In this document: positions 1 through 7,700 of the stretch, in pieces
Layout of the letters: each line of letters begins with the position of its first letter
How positions within the stretch are numbered: position 1 is the first letter of the stretch
Assembly: GCA_001797035.1 (NCBI GenBank)
Contig: MGOE01000049.1
Coordinates: forward strand, 16,512 to 25,074
Reading direction: 5' to 3'
Source of the DNA: Chloroflexi bacterium RBG_16_72_14
GTDB taxonomy: Bacteria > Chloroflexota > Limnocylindria > Limnocylindrales > CSP1-4
DNA: 8,563 nt
Made by a program: the position numbers and the translations under genes
The notes under the pieces: model-generated
What the model saw: only the letters and a program-made list of their open reading frames with translations
Told to the model about the DNA's origin: nothing
Database searches by the model: none

Positions 1-22
1 CTCGAGCGGGACCGCCCGCCGG

Positions 23-45
23 CCGTTCGCCCAGCGGTTGAACGG
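23..45. repeat. Inverted repeat, CCGTTC/GAACGG arms, copy 1
   Basis: CCGTTC at 23-28 faces GAACGG at 40-45 across an 11-nt spacer that contains CAGCGG. The same six-base arms recur around another CAGCGG core at 111-138. The arms differ from the operator in front of the lacI-type gene, so if this is a protein site it probably belongs to another regulator. It could equally be a degenerate extragenic repeat or chance in GC-rich DNA. Confidence 0.3.
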
Positions 46-110
46 GCGCATCGTGTTCGATCCCGTCCGCCGGGCGGAGCGTGTGTGCCATGGGCGTGGC
101 TCGGAGCGCA

Positions 111-138
111 CCGTTCAGCCGCTCAGCGGGTGGAACGG
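111..138. repeat. Inverted repeat, CCGTTC/GAACGG arms, copy 2
   Basis: CCGTTC at 111-116 faces GAACGG at 133-138. Inside lies a second perfect inner dyad, CCGCT (119-123) and AGCGG (125-129). Compared with copy 1, the core CAGCGG and the outer arms are the same while the spacing differs by 5 nt, which suits a degenerate repeat or hairpin family better than a fixed-spacing operator. A weaker related stretch with GGTTGAACC and CGCCCAGCGG lies at 152-169. Confidence 0.3.
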
Positions 139-299
139 CACCCGATGGGCTGGTTGAACCGCCCAGCGGCGCCCCGGGCGGGGACGGCACAGGGCCGGCA
201 CGGGGCGCATGCTGCGACCCGCCGTCGCGTCCCGGCGGCGAGCGGCGCTCGGCCGCGGACCGCTCCTGGCGCCGGTCGGGGGCCGCCGCGAATCGGGGC

Positions 300-327
300 T
301 TGACGCGCCGTCCCAGGCAGAGATAAT
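300..327 (+). promoter_or_regulatory. Sigma-70-type promoter of the sugar cluster
   Basis: TTGACG at 300-305 (5 of 6 to the -35 consensus TTGACA) and GATAAT at 322-327 (5 of 6 to TATAAT) are separated by 16 bp. This is striking in DNA this GC-rich. The expected transcription start is near 334, which leaves a leader of about 50 nt before the repressor start codon. The -10 element and start point lie inside the operator pair, so repressor binding would block RNA polymerase. I see no comparably good promoter elsewhere upstream of the transporter genes, so this one may drive the whole cluster. Confidence 0.65.
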
Positions 328-348
328 GCGCGTTACTAACGCGAGTTA
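324..348. promoter_or_regulatory. Tandem LacI-family operator
   Basis: Two 12-bp boxes, TAATGCGCGTTA (324-335) and TAACGCGAGTTA (337-348), repeat at a 13-bp period and match at 10 of 12 positions. Each is itself a dyad with one mismatched pair and a central CG, the usual centre of LacI-family operators. The right half of the first box and the left half of the second also form a perfect 15-bp palindrome, CGCGTTACTAACGCG (329-343), which is a second way to read the site. It lies on the -10 element and start point and 36 bp before the lacI-type ATG. Autorepression is the simplest inference. Confidence 0.65.
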
Positions 349-384
349 CTTCCCGTCCTCGTGCGGGAACACGGAGAGGCGTTG

Positions 385-1413
385 ATGGGCGTGCGACGGC
401 CGCGGGCGACGAGTGCTGACGTGGCCGCGCGCGCCGGCGTGTCCCGCACCACCGTCTCGTTCGTGCTCAACGACCGCGCCGGCGTGACGATCCCGGATGA
501 GACCCGCCGGCGGGTCGAGGAGGCCGCCCTGGAGCTGGGCTACCAGCCGCACGGCGCGGCACGGGCCCTGGCCGGCGGCGCCTCCCACACCATCGGGCTG
601 GTGCTGCGCCAGTCCCCGGAGCAGGTGTCGGTGGACGCGCTGCTGGCCGAGACGCTGTGGGGGATCGGGTCCGAGGCCCACGAGGGCGGCTACCGGGTGC
701 TGGTGGAGCCGCTGTCGCCCGACAGCGGCCGCTACAGCGACCTGGTGCGCTCGCAGCGCGTGGACGGCCTGATCGTGTCCGGTCCGCGCACCGACGACGC
801 GGAGCTGGTGGCGCTGGTCGAGGACGGCTTCCCGATCATCCTCCAGGGGTCGCTCCCCGAGCTGTCCGCGCCCAGCGTGGACGTCGACAACCGGGCCGGC
901 GCGCGGACCGCGGTGGAGCACCTCGTCTCGCTCGGCCACCGGCAGATCGCGTGCATCACCAACGCGCCGCTCGCCTACACCGCCGCTGCCGACCGGCTGG
1001 CGGGCTACCGCGACGCCCTCGAGGCCGCGGGGCTGCCGTTCGAGCCGGACCTCGTGGTCGAAGGCGCATTCGACGCCGCCAGCGGCTGCGTCGCGATGCA
1101 GGGGCTGCTGTCACGCGTCCCGGGTGTGACGGCGGTGTTCGTGGCCAGCGACATCGTGGCCTTCGGCGCGCTGCGCGCGCTCCGCGAGGCCGGCCGGCGG
1201 GTGCCCGCGGACGTGTCGGTGGTGGGGTTCGACGACATCCCGCTGGCGCGCCACTTCGACCCGCCGCTGACCACCATCCGCCTGCCGGCCCGCGCCCTGG
1301 GCGCGGCCGCCGGCCGGGCCCTGCTGGAGCGTCTCGCCGGCCGCCTCGGCAACGAGCGGCGGCTGCTTCCCACGGAGCTCGTCGTCCGCGACTCCACGGC
1401 CCCCCGCGGCTGA
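385..1413 (+). CDS. LacI-family transcriptional repressor
   Basis: This is a 342-residue DNA-binding repressor of the LacI/GalR family, a full-length member. Residues 9-29 form the helix-turn-helix (S-A-D-V-A-A-R-A-G-V-S-R-T-T-V-S-F-V-L-N). The hinge region follows (G-Y-Q-P-H-G-A-A-R-A-L), and then the periplasmic-binding-protein-like effector domain with the family segments V-D-V-D-N-R-A-G, L-G-H-R-Q-I-A and V-V-G-F-D-D-I-P-L-A. I chose ATG 385 because GGAGAGG at 373-379 sits 5 nt upstream. An in-frame GTG at 361 would add eight residues without a comparable ribosome binding site. The gene opens a cluster of alpha-glucoside uptake and phosphorolysis genes, so its inducer is probably the imported sugar or a product of it (inference). 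The tandem operator just upstream suggests it represses its own promoter. Confidence 0.93.
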   Translation: MGVRRPRATSADVAARAGVSRTTVSFVLNDRAGVTIPDETRRRVEEAALELGYQPHGAARALAGGASHTIGLVLRQSPEQVSVDALLAETLWGIGSEAHEGGYRVLVEPLSPDSGRYSDLVRSQRVDGLIVSGPRTDDAELVALVEDGFPIILQGSLPELSAPSVDVDNRAGARTAVEHLVSLGHRQIACITNAPLAYTAAADRLAGYRDALEAAGLPFEPDLVVEGAFDAASGCVAMQGLLSRVPGVTAVFVASDIVAFGALRALREAGRRVPADVSVVGFDDIPLARHFDPPLTTIRLPARALGAAAGRALLERLAGRLGNERRLLPTELVVRDSTAPRG

Positions 1414-1438
1414 GCCAGGGAGGGCCATGCCACATCCA

Positions 1439-1454
1439 TCGGTTCGCGTACCGA
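1439..1454. promoter_or_regulatory. Dyad before the binding-protein gene
   Basis: TCGGT (1439-1443) and ACCGA (1450-1454) flank the hexamer TCGCGT. All but one pair of the 16-bp dyad match. It lies in the 66-bp gap between the repressor gene and the solute-binding-protein gene, 9 nt before the ribosome binding site. It could be a second regulator site or a small RNA hairpin in the leader. Its arms do not match the TAAYGCGMGTTA boxes upstream, so binding by the same repressor is not supported. Confidence 0.35.
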
Positions 1455-1479
1455 AGACCAGTGAGGAGGAGACCAGGAA

Positions 1480-2829
1480 GTGATCGAACCGACACGCAGC
1501 TTCAGGATCCGGGTGCTGGCCGGGCTCGCCGCGATCGCGGTGATCGGCGCCGCCTGCGGCGGATCCACGACGTCCCCCAGTCCCGCAACGAGCGCGCCGC
1601 CCGCCTCGGTGCCGGCATCGGGCGAGGTGCCGTCCACGCCGAGCGACGACCTGAGCGGCCAGGAGGTGACCGTCATCGGCACCTGGGGCGGCACCGAGCA
1701 GGACGCGTTCCTGGCCATGGTCAAGCCATGGGAGGAGCGGACCGGGGCCACCGTCAAGTACACCGGCACCCGCGACCTCAACACCGTCCTGACCACCGGC
1801 GTCGCGTCGGGCGTGCTGCCCGACCTTGCCGGCCTGCCGGGTCCCGGCCAGATGACCGAGTGGGCGGGCAGCCTGGTGGACCTGTCCGGCGTCCTGGACT
1901 CCGCGACGTACTCGTCGGAGACCGCAGCCCCGCTGGTGGAGCTGGGCACGGTCAACGGCAAGCTCGTCGGCGTGTTCATCAAGACCGCCGTCAAGGGCCT
2001 GATCTGGTACAACCCGTCGGTCATCGACCTGTCGGGCGGTGCCCCTGCGACCTGGGACGACCTCCAGGGCGTGGTCAGCCAGAACGCCTCCAAGGCCCAG
2101 GCCGCGTGGTGCGTGGGAATCGAGTCCGGCGCCGCCTCCGGCTGGCCGGGCACGGACTGGATCGAGGACATCGTCCTGCGCCAGGCCGGCCCGGACGTCT
2201 ACAACTCGTGGTGGCAGGGCCAGGTCAAGTGGACCGACCCGCAGATCAAGAGCGCGTTCGAGACCTTCGGCTCGGTCGTGGCGGCCGCCTACGGCGGCGG
2301 CACCGGCGTCAACGCGACCAACTTCCAGGTTGCGGGCGACCCGCTGTTCGCCTCGCCGCCCGGCTGCCTGTTCCATCACCAGGCCAGCTTCATCACCGGC
2401 CTCGGCGGATTCGCCACCGCGACCGCGGGCACGGACTACGACTTCTTCCCGTTCCCCGACATCGACGCGCAGTACTCGGGGGCGGTCGAGGGTGCCGGCG
2501 ACCTGTTCGGCATGTTCCACGACACGCCCGCCGCGCGTTCGCTGATGGCCTATCTCGTGACCGCCGAGGCCCAGGACATCTGGGTCAAGATCGGTGGCGC
2601 GCTGTCGGCCAACAAGAACGCGACCGGCTACCCCGATGACATCAGCAAGCGCTCCGCCGAGGCGCTCCTCAACGCGAAGATCTTCGTGTTCGACGCCTCG
2701 GACCTGATGCCGGCCGCCATGAACAGCGCGTTCTGGTCCGGCGTCGTGAAGTACGCCAGCGACCCCGGCCAGCTCGATTCGATCCTGGCCGAGCTTGATT
2801 CCGCCCAGGCGGACGCCTACGGCGGCTGA
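1480..2829 (+). CDS. Alpha-glucoside-type ABC solute-binding lipoprotein
   Basis: This 449-residue protein looks like the substrate-binding component of a CUT1 sugar ABC importer, closest by eye to the alpha-glucoside binding proteins (AglE type). The start is GTG 1480, preceded by GAGGAGGAG at 1463-1471. A signal peptide with Arg residues 6, 9 and 11 and a hydrophobic stretch ends in a relaxed lipobox G-A-A-C, so Cys26 would be lipidated and anchor the protein outside the membrane. A Ser/Pro/Ala linker runs to about residue 55. The mature fold begins with V-T-V-I-G-T-W-G-G and includes G-L-I-W-Y-N-P, typical of family 1 binding proteins. Cys211 and Cys296 could form a disulfide. The next two genes are its permeases. 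The ligand is inferred to be an alpha-glucosyl disaccharide from the phosphorylase gene in the cluster. Confidence 0.9.
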   Translation: MIEPTRSFRIRVLAGLAAIAVIGAACGGSTTSPSPATSAPPASVPASGEVPSTPSDDLSGQEVTVIGTWGGTEQDAFLAMVKPWEERTGATVKYTGTRDLNTVLTTGVASGVLPDLAGLPGPGQMTEWAGSLVDLSGVLDSATYSSETAAPLVELGTVNGKLVGVFIKTAVKGLIWYNPSVIDLSGGAPATWDDLQGVVSQNASKAQAAWCVGIESGAASGWPGTDWIEDIVLRQAGPDVYNSWWQGQVKWTDPQIKSAFETFGSVVAAAYGGGTGVNATNFQVAGDPLFASPPGCLFHHQASFITGLGGFATATAGTDYDFFPFPDIDAQYSGAVEGAGDLFGMFHDTPAARSLMAYLVTAEAQDIWVKIGGALSANKNATGYPDDISKRSAEALLNAKIFVFDASDLMPAAMNSAFWSGVVKYASDPGQLDSILAELDSAQADAYGG

Positions 2830-2841
2830 CAGGGGGAACTC

Positions 2842-2881
2842 GACCGGACGGGCGTGCCATCCAGGGCACGCCCGTCCGGTC
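2842..2881 (+). promoter_or_regulatory. Intercistronic 17-bp hairpin between binding protein and permease
   Basis: A perfect stem pairs 2842-2858 with 2865-2881 across the 6-nt loop ATCCAG. It begins 12 nt after the binding-protein stop codon and ends 8 nt before the ribosome binding site of the first permease. No T-run follows, so it is not a canonical intrinsic terminator. In sugar ABC operons, structures after the binding-protein gene commonly protect the upstream mRNA end or attenuate read-through, giving more binding protein than permease. That role fits the position but is inferred here. Confidence 0.75.
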
Positions 2882-2901
2882 CGCACACCGGAGGGAGCGT
2901 C

Positions 2902-3879
2902 ATGGATCCGCGGCTGGTCACGGCCGTCATCGTGGTCGTGGGTGTCCCGGCGGTGCTCGTCGGGTACATCTGGCTGACCGAGCTCGGGCTGCGCCTGTTT
3001 GGCCAGCGACTGCGGCCCCGCATCCGCCCGTGGCTGTGGCTCGCCCCCGCGCTCGCGTTCCTCGCCGTGTTCCTCGTCTACCCCACGATCGGGACCTTCG
3101 TGCGCAGCCTCCACAACAAGGCCGGCACCGAGTTCGTGGGCATCGAGAACTTCGCCTGGTTCTTCGGCAACGCCTCGTCGCTGATCGCGCTCCGGAACAG
3201 CCTCATCTGGCTGGTCGTGCTGACGGCGATCACGGTCGGCATCGGGCTGCTGATCGCGCTGCTCGTGGACCGGGTCCGCTATGAGACGGTGGCCAAGTCC
3301 GTGATCTTCGTGCCGCTGGCGATCAGCATGGTCGCTGCCAGCGTGATCTGGACGTTCATGTACGACTGGCGGACCCCACCCGAGCCCCAGGTCGGCACCC
3401 TGAACTCGGTCCTGGGATCGGCCGGGATCGCTCCCGTCGCGTGGGTGCAGCAGTCCGGCTGGGCGTTCAACACCATCCTGCTGGTCGTGGTCATGGCCTG
3501 GATGTGGACGGGATTCTGCATGGTGATCCTGTCCGCGGCCCTCAAGGGCATCAACCCGGAGCTGCTCGAGGCCGCCCGCGTTGACGGCGCGTCGGAGCGG
3601 CAGGTCTTCCGGGGGATCACGCTGCCGCTGCTGGCGCCGACGATCGCGGTCGTGACGACCACGATGATCATCACCGCCCTCAAGGCGTTCGACGTCGTGT
3701 TCGTGATGACCAGCGGCAACTACGACACCCAGGTCGTCGCCTACCAGATGATCAAGCAGCTGTACGACTTCGGGCAGCCGGGCCGCGCCAGCGCGATCGC
3801 GGTCATCCTGCTGCTCGCGATCATCCCGGTCATGGCGCTCAACATCCGCCGGTTCCGTGCCCAGGAGGCCATCCGATGA
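2902..3879 (+). CDS. Sugar ABC transporter permease, AglF/MalF-like
   Basis: This is a 325-residue inner-membrane permease of a CUT1 carbohydrate ABC importer. Seven hydrophobic segments can be seen: one extra N-terminal helix (about residues 5-27) before the usual six. The cytoplasmic EAA loop, which contacts the ATPase, is E-A-A-R-V-D-G starting at Glu223, followed by I-T-L-P. I chose ATG 2902 because GGAGGGAG lies at 2890-2897. A longer start at GTG 2854 lies inside the left arm of the intercistronic hairpin and has no ribosome binding site. The extra N-terminal helix and the W-L-T-E-L-G-L-R-L-F-G stretch before the second helix resemble AglF-type alpha-glucoside permeases (recalled similarity). 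It should pair with the overlapping downstream permease. Confidence 0.92.
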   Translation: MDPRLVTAVIVVVGVPAVLVGYIWLTELGLRLFGQRLRPRIRPWLWLAPALAFLAVFLVYPTIGTFVRSLHNKAGTEFVGIENFAWFFGNASSLIALRNSLIWLVVLTAITVGIGLLIALLVDRVRYETVAKSVIFVPLAISMVAASVIWTFMYDWRTPPEPQVGTLNSVLGSAGIAPVAWVQQSGWAFNTILLVVVMAWMWTGFCMVILSAALKGINPELLEAARVDGASERQVFRGITLPLLAPTIAVVTTTMIITALKAFDVVFVMTSGNYDTQVVAYQMIKQLYDFGQPGRASAIAVILLLAIIPVMALNIRRFRAQEAIR

Positions 3880-4772
3880 CGACCGTCACGGCCGCGACCC
3901 AGGCCCGTGCCGAACGCGACCGCCTGCCCGGGTTCGTGCGGCGCCTGCCCCTCCACCTGTTCATCCTGTTCCTGATCGTGGTCTGGCTGGTGCCGACCAT
4001 CGGCCTGCTGGTCAACTCCTTCCGCCCGCCCGAGGCGCTCACGCAGTCGGGCTGGTGGACCGCCTTCTTCAGCCCGTCCCAGTTCACGCTCGACAACTAC
4101 GCCCACGTGCTCGCCCAGAGCAACATCAGCGAGGGGTTCGTCAACAGCCTGTTCATCTCCATCCCGGCCACCGTGATCCCGATCATGGTCGCCGCCTTCG
4201 CCGCCTACGCGTTCGCGTGGATGGAGTTCCCGGGCCGGAATCTCCTGTTCATCGCCGTGGTGGGCCTGCTGGTCGTGCCCCTCCAGTCCACCTTCATCCC
4301 GATCCTCCAGCTGTACGGCCCCAACGGCTTCGGCATCGCCGGCTCGTTCCTCGCGGTGTGGCTCGCCCACACGGGCTACGGCCTGCCGTTTGCGGTGTTC
4401 CTGCTGCGCAACTTCATGGGCGATCTGCCGCGCGAGGTGTTCGAGTCGGCGGCGATCGACGGGGCCAGCCCGGTCACCGCGTTCTTCCGGCTGGCGCTGC
4501 CGATGACGGTGCCCGCGATCGCGGCGCTGGCGATCTTCCAGTTCCTGTTCGTGTGGAACGACCTGCTCGTCGCGCTCATCTACCTCGGCGCCCAGAACCC
4601 GGACAACGCGCCGCTGACGATCGCGGTCTCGAACCTGGTCAGTTCGCTGGGCGGCGGCTGGCAGTACCTCGCCGCGGCCGCGTTCGTGACCATGGCGGTG
4701 CCGCTGGCCGTGTTCCTCGGCCTGCAGCGCTACTTCGTCCGCGGCATCGTCGGCGGGTCGGTCAAGGGGTGA
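3876..4772 (+). CDS. Sugar ABC transporter permease, AglG/MalG-like
   Basis: This 298-residue protein is the second permease of the importer. About six membrane helices are visible, with the first near residues 27-48. The EAA-type loop reads E-S-A-A-I-D-G starting at Glu190 and continues to L-A-L-P. The loop after the first helix contains N-S-F-R-P-P-E and S-G-W-W, as in AglG-type proteins. The ATG overlaps the stop of the first permease (ATGA, 3876-3879), and AGGAGG at 3863-3868 is its ribosome binding site, so the two subunits are probably made in equal amounts by coupled translation. No ATP-binding subunit gene follows. A shared MsiK-type ATPase encoded elsewhere is the usual solution for such systems. 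Confidence 0.92.
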   Translation: MTTVTAATQARAERDRLPGFVRRLPLHLFILFLIVVWLVPTIGLLVNSFRPPEALTQSGWWTAFFSPSQFTLDNYAHVLAQSNISEGFVNSLFISIPATVIPIMVAAFAAYAFAWMEFPGRNLLFIAVVGLLVVPLQSTFIPILQLYGPNGFGIAGSFLAVWLAHTGYGLPFAVFLLRNFMGDLPREVFESAAIDGASPVTAFFRLALPMTVPAIAALAIFQFLFVWNDLLVALIYLGAQNPDNAPLTIAVSNLVSSLGGGWQYLAAAAFVTMAVPLAVFLGLQRYFVRGIVGGSVKG

Positions 4773-4791
4773 GCCCCCGGGTGCCCGATCG

Positions 4792-7700
4792 ATGACCGAC
4801 GAGCGGCCGCTGTATCCGGTCGATGCCTGGCGCATCCGCGAGCTGACGTTCGACCCTGCCCTGGCGGCGCGCAACGAGACGATCTTCTCGCTCGCCAACG
4901 GGCACCTGGGCCTGCGTGGCAACCTCGAAGAGGAGTCCGGCAACGTCGCCCACGGCACGTACGTCAACGGCTTCTTCGAGGAGGTGCCGATCGCCTACGG
5001 GGAGGCCGCGTACGGGTTCGCGCGAAACCACCAGGTGCTGCTCAACCTGGTGGACGGCAAGCGGATCTCGCTCACCGTGGGGGGCGACCCGTTCAACGTG
5101 GAAACCGGGACGATCGAGGCCTGGGAGCGGTCGCTGGACCTGCGCACGGGCGTGCTCACGCGGACCGTCCGGTGGCGGTCGCCGGGCGGCGTCAGGGTGG
5201 AGATCGTGGCCCGCCGCCTCGTGTCGCTCGTGCGGGCGAGCATCGCCGCCATCGATTACGCCGTCACCGTCCTCGGTGGCGGACCGGCCCCGGTCCGGGT
5301 CGTGTCAGCGCTCAACGCCCAGGTCCGCAACCAGGCGGTCTCGGACGACCCGCGGGTCGGGGCGCACCTCCCGGACGGCGCGCTCCACACCGTCCACCGG
5401 GAGGCGTCCGGCACCTGGGGCGCCGTGGTCCAGCGGACGACCGCCACCCGCCTCGCGGCGGTCGCGGCCGCCGAGCACCGGCTGCGGGGGGAGGGGGCCG
5501 AGGGGGGAGCGGCGCGGACGTCCTCGGTGGCGACCGAGGAGGGCGTGGCGCTGTCCGTGGAGACCAGCCTCGGCAACGGCGCCATGCTCGGCCTGACCAA
5601 GCTGCTCGCCTACGGCTCTTCGCTCGACCACCCTGAGGACGCGCTGGTCGCTCGCGCGCGCGAAGCCGTGTCAGCCGTCCCCGACGGCGGCTTCGATGCG
5701 CTCGTCGAGGAGCAGCGGGATGTGCTGGACCGGTTCTGGGCCACCTCCGACGTGGAGATCGACGGTGACGGCGCCCTGCAGCAGGGGGTGCGCTTCAACC
5801 TGTTCAGCCTGTTCCAGTCGGCGGGGCGGGACGGGCGGACGAGCCTGGCCGCCAAGGGCCTGACCGGTGAAGGCTACGAGGGTCACTACTTCTGGGACAC
5901 CGAGATCTTCGCGCTGCCGTTCTTCGTGTACACGCAGCCGGCCGTCGCGCGCGCCCTGCTCCGGTACCGGTGCGGGATCCTGGACAAGGCCCGGGCGCGC
6001 GCGGTCGAGCTGAGCCAGCGCGGGGCGCTCTATCCATGGCGGACGATCGGGGGCGAGGAGGCGTCGGCCTACTTCCCGGCCGGCACCGCGCAGTACCACA
6101 TCAACGCCGACATCGCGTACGCGATCGCCAAGTACGTGGCTGCAACCGGCGACCGCTCGCTGCTGCGCGAGGGGGGCGCCGAGGTGGTGTTCGAGACCGC
6201 GCGGCTGTGGGCGGACCTGGGTGACTACATCCCGGCCCGCGACGGCGGATTCTGCATCAACGAGGTCACGGGCCCCGACGAGTACACGGCCCTGGTCAAC
6301 AACAACGGGTACACGAACCTCATGGCCCGGGCCCACCTGCGGTACGCGGCCCGGCTGGCCGACGAGCTCGCCGCGGAGGCACCCGCGGACTGGGCGGCGC
6401 TGGCGGCGCGGATCGGGCTCGCGCAGGCCGAGATCGCCGAGTGGCGGCGGGCGGCGGACCTGATGCGCATCCCCCGCGACGCCACGCTGGGCATCCACTC
6501 GCAGGACGACTCGTTCCTGGACCGGGCGCCCTGGGACTTCGCCGGCACGCCGCCCGGCAACCACCCGCTGCTGCTCCACTACCACCCGCTGGTGATCTAC
6601 CGCCACCAGGTCCTCAAGCAGTCCGACGTCGTGCTCGCCCAGGTGCTGCTGGGCAGCGAGTTCACGATGGCCGAGAAGAAGCGCAACTTCGACTACTACG
6701 ACCCGCTGACGACCGGCGACTCGTCGCTCTCGCCGTGCATCCAGAGCGTGGCCGCGTCCGAGCTGGGCTACGGCGAGCAGGCCTACCGCTACTTCATGCA
6801 GACGGCCCGGATGGACCTCGACGACGTCAACCGCAACGTCGCTCACGGGGTGCACATCGCGGCGATGGCCGGGTCGTGGGTGTCGCTGGTGTACGGCTTC
6901 GGTGGCCTGCGCGACGATGACGGGACGATCGACTTCTCGCCGCGGCTGCCGGAGGCCTGGAACCGGCTGGCGTTCCGGCTCCTCGTGGGCGACGCGATGC
7001 TCCAGGTGTCGATCGCCCGGCACGTCGCCCGCTACGAGCTGCTCGCGGGCGGGCCGCTCGCGATCCGCCACTTCGGGCGGCCGATCACGGTCGCCGCGGG
7101 GACTCCGGTCGAGATCGGCCTCGACCCCCGCCTGGAGGCCGTGATCTTCGACCTCGACGGCGTCCTCACCGATACCGCGGAGCACCACTTCCGCGCCTGG
7201 CAACGGCTGGCGGCGGAGGTCTCGATCCCGTTCGACCGCGAGCTTAACGAGCGCCTCAAGGGCGTGAGCCGGATGGAGAGCCTCGAGATCATCCTCGACA
7301 ACGCGGGCCAGACGGCGACGCTCGCCGAGAAGGTGCGCCTCGCCGACCGCAAGAACACCTACTTCCGCGAGCTGATCGACGCGATCACGCCGGCGGACCT
7401 GCTCCCCGGGATGGGGGACCTGCTGGCGGACCTGCGAGCTCGCGGCATCCAGACCGCGATCGCGTCGATGAGCCACAACGTGTGGGACGTCGTGCGCCGG
7501 CTGGGCATCGAGCCGCTGATCGATGTCATCGTCGACCCGGCGACGCTCGTCAAGGGCAAGCCGGACCCGGAGATCTTCCTGGTCGCCGCGGAGCGGCTCG
7601 GCGTCCGGTTCGTGGACTGTGTCGGGATCGAGGACGCCCGGGCGGGGATCGCCGCGATCAGGGCGGCGAGGATGGTCGCCGTGGGCGTGGGCACGGACCT

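Larger units (their letters stand above)
1..299. other. Left-edge region without a convincing gene
   Basis: I see no supportable gene in this stretch. Two plus-strand frames stay open from the left edge (one to a TGA at 155-157, one to a TGA at 301-303). The longer one reads as an Arg/Pro/Ala-rich peptide whose third codon positions are clearly less GC-rich than in the real genes of the window, so I do not call it. The frame ending at 157 could be the last roughly 50 residues of a gene that starts outside the window. Short minus-strand frames with ATG at 91 and at 51 also run off the left edge but lack Shine-Dalgarno sequences. The region holds several short dyads, two of which share identical arms and are listed separately. 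I see no tRNA, no CRISPR array and no U-tract terminator. Confidence 0.5.

Noticed and set aside
66..78. TCCGCC/GGCGGA 6-bp palindrome as a terminator of an upstream gene
   Set aside because: The spacer is a single base, no T-run follows, and no upstream gene can be established in the window.
81..326. Possible small plus-strand genes in the left region
   Set aside because: The peptides are Arg/Pro/Ala/Gly-rich, the third codon positions are less GC-rich than in real genes here, there is no ribosome binding site, and one frame runs through the promoter and into the operator.
657..2639. Long plus-strand frame across the repressor and binding-protein genes
   Set aside because: It overlaps two well-recognised genes in another frame and encodes an Arg/Gly/Pro-rich sequence with no family pattern, a common shadow in GC-rich DNA.
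1111..3114. Long minus-strand frame opposite the repressor, binding-protein and first permease genes
   Set aside because: It mirrors the codon bias of the opposite strand, has no recognisable domain and crosses gene boundaries and the intercistronic hairpin.
5671..7476. Long minus-strand frame opposite the GH65 gene
   Set aside because: It is low-complexity Arg/Val/Asp/His-rich sequence and lies fully inside a gene with clear catalytic motifs on the other strand.
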